From positions 1 to 9,357 of the forward strand of contig JANYIP010000352.1 in NCBI GenBank assembly GCA_025361995.1: a stretch of 9,357 bases of DNA. The letters are read 5' to 3'. Source of the stretch: Streptomycetales bacterium. GTDB lineage: Bacteria > Actinomycetota > Actinomycetes > Prado026. Shown in pieces: positions 6,636 to 9,357 of the stretch (its first letter is position 1; each line of letters opens with the position of its first letter). The position numbers and the translations under genes were made by a program. The notes beneath the pieces were generated by a model. The model worked only from the letters and a program-made list of their open reading frames with translations, was not told the origin of the DNA and did not search any database.

Positions 6636-6638
6636 GAT
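6633..6638 (+). promoter_or_regulatory. Candidate -10 box for leaderless TetR mRNA, overlapping the polymerase stop codon
   Basis: TAGGAT matches TAnnnT, and its first three bases are the TAG stop of the polymerase gene. Six bases separate it from the GTG at 6645, and there is no Shine-Dalgarno site between the genes. A transcript starting at or beside the GTG is therefore likely, although read-through from the polymerase gene nine bases upstream remains possible. Confidence 0.5.
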
Positions 6639-6644
6639 CCCCGC

Positions 6645-7310
6645 GTGAACCTGGCCGAGTCCGTCGAGGTCGACACTGCGGCAGACGTGCCTGCGCGGGG
6701 GACCCGGCTGCCCCGCTCCGCCCGGCGAGCCCAGCTCCTCGGCGCCGCCCGCGACGTGTTCGTCGCCCAGGGCTTCCACGCCGCCGCCATGGACGACATC
6801 GCGGACCGGGCCAAGGTCTCCAAACCCGTGCTGTACCAGCACTTCCCTGGCAAGCTCGACCTCTATCTGGCGCTGCTCGACGCCAGCATCGAGGCGCTGC
6901 TGGCCGCCGTGCGTGACGGTCTCGCGAGCACCACCGACAACAAGCTGCGGGTGACGGCGACGACGCAGGCCTACTTCGACTTCGTCTCCGACCCCGGTGG
7001 CGCGTTCCGGCTCGTGTTCGAGTCCGACCTCACCTCCGAGCCGTCCGTACGGGCCCGGGTCGAACGCGTCCTGCAGGAGTGCGCCGAGCTCGTCAGCGCG
7101 GTCATCGCCGAGGACGCCGGGCTGTCCGCCGACGAGTCCCACCTGCTCGCCGTGGGGCTGATCGGCAGCGCCCAGGTCACCGCGCGCTATTGGGTCACCA
7201 CTGCGCAGGCCGTCTCCAAGGACGATGCCGTGGAGCTCGTGTCCACGCTCGCCTGGCGGGGCATCTCCCGCTTCCCGCGCACGACCGGCGCAGACGCTCG
7301 ACTACTCTGA
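6645..7310 (+). CDS. TetR/AcrR-family transcriptional regulator, DUF3107-linked type
   Basis: 221 residues. After an acidic leader of about 22 residues, a TetR DNA-binding domain runs from about 23 to 75, with AARDVFVAQGF, the helix-turn-helix MDDIADRAKVSKPVLYQHF and the start of helix 4 at GKLDLYLALLD. The C-terminal part is all helical (AYFDFVSDPGGAFRLVFESD, then SADESHLLAVGLIGSAQVTARYW) and would bind an unknown ligand and dimerise. The VSKPVLYQHFPxKLxLYLALL form, with DUF3107 directly downstream, matches a conserved actinobacterial pair; I recall Rv3208 and Rv3208A in Mycobacterium tuberculosis, from memory. The start is the GTG at 6645, nine bases after the polymerase stop. The regulon cannot be read from the sequence. 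Confidence 0.93.
   Translation: MNLAESVEVDTAADVPARGTRLPRSARRAQLLGAARDVFVAQGFHAAAMDDIADRAKVSKPVLYQHFPGKLDLYLALLDASIEALLAAVRDGLASTTDNKLRVTATTQAYFDFVSDPGGAFRLVFESDLTSEPSVRARVERVLQECAELVSAVIAEDAGLSADESHLLAVGLIGSAQVTARYWVTTAQAVSKDDAVELVSTLAWRGISRFPRTTGADARLL
7303..7308 (+). promoter_or_regulatory. Possible -10 box upstream of the DUF3107 gene
   Basis: TACTCT matches TAnnnT and ends at the first base of the TetR stop codon. A transcript from it would begin near 7315, with a leader of about 30 nt carrying a GGAGG site. This would give the DUF3107 gene its own promoter, but the match is to a short motif only and no -35 element is apparent. Confidence 0.3.
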
Positions 7311-7335
7311 CTCGCAGGTCGGTCGCTGCGAGCAC

Positions 7336-7340
7336 GGAGG
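7336..7340 (+). promoter_or_regulatory. Ribosome binding site of the DUF3107 gene
   Basis: GGAGG followed by six bases (TTTTCG) and the GTG at 7347. It sets the start of the small protein so that it begins MEVKVGVK, which matches the family N-terminus. Confidence 0.8.
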
Positions 7341-7346
7341 TTTTCG

Positions 7347-7574
7347 GTGGAGGTCAAGGTCGGCGTCAAGGGTGCCCCGCGGGAGCTCACCATCGAGTCG
7401 TCACTCACGCCCGACGAGCTGGCCGTCGCTGTCCGCGAAGCGCTGACCGCCGACGGCGGAATCCTGGTGCTGGTCGACGAGAAGGGCAAGCAGCTCATCG
7501 TCCCGGCGGACAAGCTCGCGTACGTCGAGATCGGCGAGTCCAACGAGCGCCGGGTCGGCTTCGGAGCCATGTAG
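7347..7574 (+). CDS. DUF3107 family small protein (TB9.4-like)
   Basis: 75 residues, the full length of the DUF3107 family. The N-terminus MEVKVGVKGAPREL, the middle GGILVLVDEKGKQLIVPADK and the C-terminus AYVEIGESNERRVGFG are all family features. The pattern predicts a compact strand-rich fold with one helix (TPDELAVAVREALT). The family is widespread in Actinobacteria and almost always adjacent to a TetR regulator, as here, where the gap is 36 nt; M. tuberculosis TB9.4 (Rv3208A) is the named example I recall. The biochemical function is unknown to me. No signal peptide, membrane segment or cysteine is present. A GTG start follows a clear GGAGG site. Confidence 0.93.
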   Translation: MEVKVGVKGAPRELTIESSLTPDELAVAVREALTADGGILVLVDEKGKQLIVPADKLAYVEIGESNERRVGFGAM

Positions 7575-7582
7575 GGGCGGCC

Positions 7583-7855
7583 GTGGATCTCGCGGAGAAG
7601 GTGGAGCGGGCCTTCTGGCAGGACGCCCGCCTGGTACGGATGCCGGCCAAGCGGGCGAAGCGGCTGCTCGTTCTCGACCGCCTGGCCCAGCGCTTCGAGC
7701 CCGGCCGTGCGTACCTCGAGGCGCACGTGAACGAGCTCCTCGTCGCCGCGCACCCCGACTACGCGATGCTGCGGCGCGCACTGGTCGACGAAGGCTTCCT
7801 CGACCGTGAGAACGGCTGGTACTGGAGGGTCGGCGGCACTGTCCCCGCCGAGTAG
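7583..7855 (+). CDS. DUF2087 domain small protein
   Basis: 90 residues starting from a GTG eight bases after the DUF3107 stop, so probably co-transcribed; an AGGGG-like ribosome site is present in the gap. Nearly the whole protein is a DUF2087 domain: RMPAKRAKRLLVLDRLAQRF, FEPGRAYLEAHVNELL, HPDYAMLRRALVDEGFLDRE and a closing YWRVGG. The repeated helices with a final hairpin look like a winged-helix fold, and the domain is often found attached to ArsR-type regulators, so nucleic-acid binding is possible but unproven. The reading frame is open back to 7079, but that upstream part overlaps the TetR and DUF3107 genes and is a shadow. A GC-rich 6-bp stem (7831-7836 with 7845-7850) falls at the gene end without a T tract. 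Confidence 0.87.
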   Translation: MDLAEKVERAFWQDARLVRMPAKRAKRLLVLDRLAQRFEPGRAYLEAHVNELLVAAHPDYAMLRRALVDEGFLDRENGWYWRVGGTVPAE

Positions 7856-7865
7856 CCGCCGGCTC

Positions 7866-7894
7866 TTGACTTCTCGCTCCGCGTGCTCCACCAT
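7866..7894 (+). promoter_or_regulatory. Candidate promoter of the second TetR gene (-35 TTGACT, -10 CACCAT)
   Basis: TTGACT (7866-7871) is a near-consensus -35 element. A 17-base spacer leads to CACCAT (7889-7894), which keeps the important second A and sixth T of a -10 box. Initiation would fall at about the ATG at 7902, again leaderless. The 46-nt gap holding it has no Shine-Dalgarno site. Confidence 0.45.
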
Positions 7895-7901
7895 CCAAAG
7901 C

Positions 7902-8597
7902 ATGTTCGTAGAACCTAAGCGCAATAGGATTGCCGAACGCCAAGAGGCAACTCGGCGCGAGATCCTCGATGCCGCCTGGGCCATCGCCCGCGAGACGTCG
8001 ATCGCCTCGCTGACGCTGCGCGAGATCGCCGAGCGGATCGGCATGCAGCCGCCCTCCCTCTACACCCACTTCGCCTCCAAGAACGCGGTCTTCGACGCCA
8101 TGTACGAAGGGGCCTGGGAGCACTACCGCGAGATCTTCGCCACGGCTCGATCGACGATGCCCGCGGCCCCGCGCGCGGCGCTTCGGATGGTCGCCCACAC
8201 CTTCTTCGACTTCGCCGTGGCCGACCTTCCCCGCTTCCAGCTCATGAACCAGCGCACAGTCGCCGACTTCACCCCCTCCGATCAGGCGTACGCCCCGGCC
8301 GTGGAAGTCCTGGCCATGCTCAGTGCCCTGCTGACCGAGCTGGGACTGCCGGACCAGGCCGAGCGCGACCTCTGCGTGGCGATCATCGGCGGGCTCGTGG
8401 ACGCCCAGCTCGCCAACGACCCCGGCGGTACGCGCTGGGAGTCCCTGCTGGACCGCGCCGTCGACATGTTCGCCGACGAGGCCGGGCTGCCCGGCGACCG
8501 CAGCACCGCCCGCCCCCCGCGGGCCCGAACGACCACCGCGCGACGAATCGAGGGAGAAGCGCATGACCGGATCGTCCGCACTGCCAACAACCATTGA
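7902..8597 (+). CDS. TetR/AcrR-family regulator with WHG-type C-terminal domain
   Basis: 231 residues from the ATG at 7902. The DNA-binding domain occupies about 8-65: RREILDAAWAIARETSIASL, then the helix-turn-helix TLREIAERIGMQPPSLYTHF and SKNAVFDAMYEGAWEHYREI. The helical C-terminal part includes APRAALRMVAHTFFDFAVAD, the FQLMNQR segment and LCVAIIGGLVDAQLANDPGG, resembling regulators of the WHG group. The last 35 or so residues are a low-complexity, Arg/Thr-rich tail, and its end overlaps the next gene by 35 nt, implying coupled expression. Probable role: ligand-responsive repressor of itself and the downstream DinB-like protein. The first 15 codons (AAGCGCAATAGGATTGCC and nearby) are unusually AT-rich for this genome. 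An upstream in-frame start at 7806 is rejected because it runs back into the DUF2087 gene. Confidence 0.92.
   Translation: MFVEPKRNRIAERQEATRREILDAAWAIARETSIASLTLREIAERIGMQPPSLYTHFASKNAVFDAMYEGAWEHYREIFATARSTMPAAPRAALRMVAHTFFDFAVADLPRFQLMNQRTVADFTPSDQAYAPAVEVLAMLSALLTELGLPDQAERDLCVAIIGGLVDAQLANDPGGTRWESLLDRAVDMFADEAGLPGDRSTARPPRARTTTARRIEGEAHDRIVRTANNH
8550..8556 (+). promoter_or_regulatory. Ribosome binding site of the DinB/MDMPI-like gene
   Basis: GAGGGAG lies six bases before the ATG at 8563 and within the end of the second TetR gene. It supports the ATG at 8563 over the internal ATG at 8626, although the latter would avoid the 35-nt overlap and would remove 21 poorly conserved residues. 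Confidence 0.65.
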
Positions 8598-9357
8598 GGT
8601 CCACTCGGGTCCGCGCCGACCGGCCATGGACCGCAAGACCTGCGGCCGGCTCGCGACCGTCGAGTACGAGCGCTTCGGCCGCCTGCTCGACCAGCTGACC
8701 CCCGCTGACGCCGCGAAGCCCACCGACTGCACCGGCTGGGACGTCACGGCCATGACCCAGCACGTCCTCGGCATGGCCGAGATGTTCTCGTCCTGGCCTC
8801 GCAACGCCCGCCAGCACCTACCGGCGGCGCGGGCCGCCAAGCACGGCGCCTCGTACCTCGACACCCTCACCGCCCGCCAGGTCGCGGACCGGGCACACCT
8901 GAGCCTGCCCGAAGTCCGGGTGGCCCTGGCAGCTGCCGGGCCACGCGCCGTCCGCTGGCGCCGACGCAGCCCCGGCCTGCTGCGCAGCCGCACGATGCCT
9001 GACCTGCAGCCCGTCAGCGGAGTCCCCGGGGGGCCGGTGGAGGCCTGGACCTTCGGCTTCCTCTTCGACGTCATCCTCGTGCGCGACCCGTGGATGCACC
9101 GGATCGACATCTCCCGCGCCGTCGGGCGACCGATGGAGCTGACCGCCGACCACGACGGCGCCATCGTCGCCGACCTCGTCGCCGAGTGGTCCAGCCGGCA
9201 CGACGAGCCCTACTCCATCGTCCTGACCGGCCCGGCCGGCGGGACCTGGTCCCGCGGCAGCGGCGGCGAGCAGATCGAGCTCGATGCCGTCGAGTTCTCC
9301 CGGTCCCTCGCCGGGCGTCGGCCGACCGAAGGGCTGCTCGCCGTCCCCGTCCCGTTC
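8563..9357 (+). CDS. DinB-fold, maleylpyruvate-isomerase N-terminal domain protein (mycothiol-dependent type), 3' end outside window
   Basis: 265 codons are visible to the window edge; the terminal VPVPF suggests only a few residues are missing. After a variable leader of about 23 residues, a four-helix DinB-like bundle runs to about 190, with CTGWDVTAMTQHVLGMAEM (56-74) and VRDPWMHRIDI (173-183). His67, Asp175 and His179 sit where mycothiol-dependent maleylpyruvate isomerases hold their metal (His, Glu, His), so Asp replaces Glu. The region 195-265 is a second alpha/beta module of the kind used as an MDMPI C-terminal domain (SRHDEPYSIVLTGPAGGTWS). Members are mycothiol S-transferases or isomerases acting on toxic electrophiles or aromatic-degradation intermediates; the substrate here is unknown. 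No other aromatic-pathway gene is visible. Overlap with the upstream TetR gene suggests that regulator controls it. Confidence 0.87.
   Translation, partial: MTGSSALPTTIEVHSGPRRPAMDRKTCGRLATVEYERFGRLLDQLTPADAAKPTDCTGWDVTAMTQHVLGMAEMFSSWPRNARQHLPAARAAKHGASYLDTLTARQVADRAHLSLPEVRVALAAAGPRAVRWRRRSPGLLRSRTMPDLQPVSGVPGGPVEAWTFGFLFDVILVRDPWMHRIDISRAVGRPMELTADHDGAIVADLVAEWSSRHDEPYSIVLTGPAGGTWSRGSGGEQIELDAVEFSRSLAGRRPTEGLLAVPVPF

Noticed and set aside
5460..7142. A 560-codon open frame on the minus strand
   Set aside because: It is antisense to the polymerase and TetR genes, has biased composition, and shows no recognisable motif.
7079..7582. Long upstream extension of the DUF2087 frame
   Set aside because: It overlaps the TetR and DUF3107 genes in another frame and is Arg-rich. 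The family domain is complete from the GTG at 7583.
7831..7850. GC-rich 6-bp stem at the end of the DUF2087 gene as an intrinsic terminator
   Set aside because: The stem is short, within coding sequence, and not followed by a T tract; GC-rich codons give such stems by chance.
7401..9164. A 587-codon open frame on the minus strand
   Set aside because: It is antisense to four supported plus-strand genes and its product has shadow-type Arg/Gly/Ser-rich composition.
1..9357. tRNA, rRNA, CRISPR array, IS element, prophage or defence island
   Set aside because: No cloverleaf-like segment, spaced repeats, transposase motifs or terminal inverted repeats were seen on either strand. Ku and the polymerase are housekeeping-type NHEJ genes here, with no nuclease or toxin neighbour.

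Overview
The window is very GC-rich (about 70% by eye) with strong G/C bias at third codon positions. It uses GTG as well as ATG starts and contains actinobacterial marker genes: DUF3107 next to its TetR partner, a mycothiol-dependent-isomerase-type protein, and a stand-alone LigD polymerase beside Ku. It is most likely an actinomycete chromosome, perhaps a Nocardioides-like member of Propionibacteriales (the genus is an inference). I see no rRNA, tRNA, CRISPR array, IS element or phage gene. Coding density is high and no gap exceeds 100 bases.

Left half (1-5617, all minus strand). Reading leftward from the centre, the order is Ku (5617-4823), an unrecognised 252-residue protein (4738-3980), an alpha/beta hydrolase overlapping it by GTGA (3983-3048), a choline-kinase-like phosphotransferase (3018-2089), and a large FAD/GcvT-type N-methylglycine oxidoreductase (2085 to beyond position 1). 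The last two are almost contiguous, which suggests linked work on N-methylated amines such as choline, dimethylglycine or sarcosine. A leaderless-type promoter motif precedes the kinase.

Centre (5618-5657). A 40-bp divergent gap separates Ku from the LigD-type polymerase gene. Candidate -10 boxes for both directions overlap inside a GCTAGC palindrome. Ku and the polymerase are bacterial non-homologous end joining (NHEJ) components; no ligase gene is visible here.

Right half (5658-9357, all plus strand). LigD-type polymerase, TetR regulator 1, DUF3107, a small DUF2087 protein, TetR regulator 2 (WHG-type), and a DinB/maleylpyruvate-isomerase-like protein cut by the right edge. The last two overlap by 35 nt and form a likely regulator-enzyme pair.

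The observations most worth a second look are: the unrecognised 252-residue protein, whose C-terminal half looks like two tandem beta-beta-alpha units reminiscent of the LeuA regulatory domain; the symmetric divergent promoter between Ku and the polymerase; repeated TAnnnT-N6/7-RTG (leaderless) start architecture; and active-site substitutions (His to Gln in the polymerase, His to Asn in the kinase).
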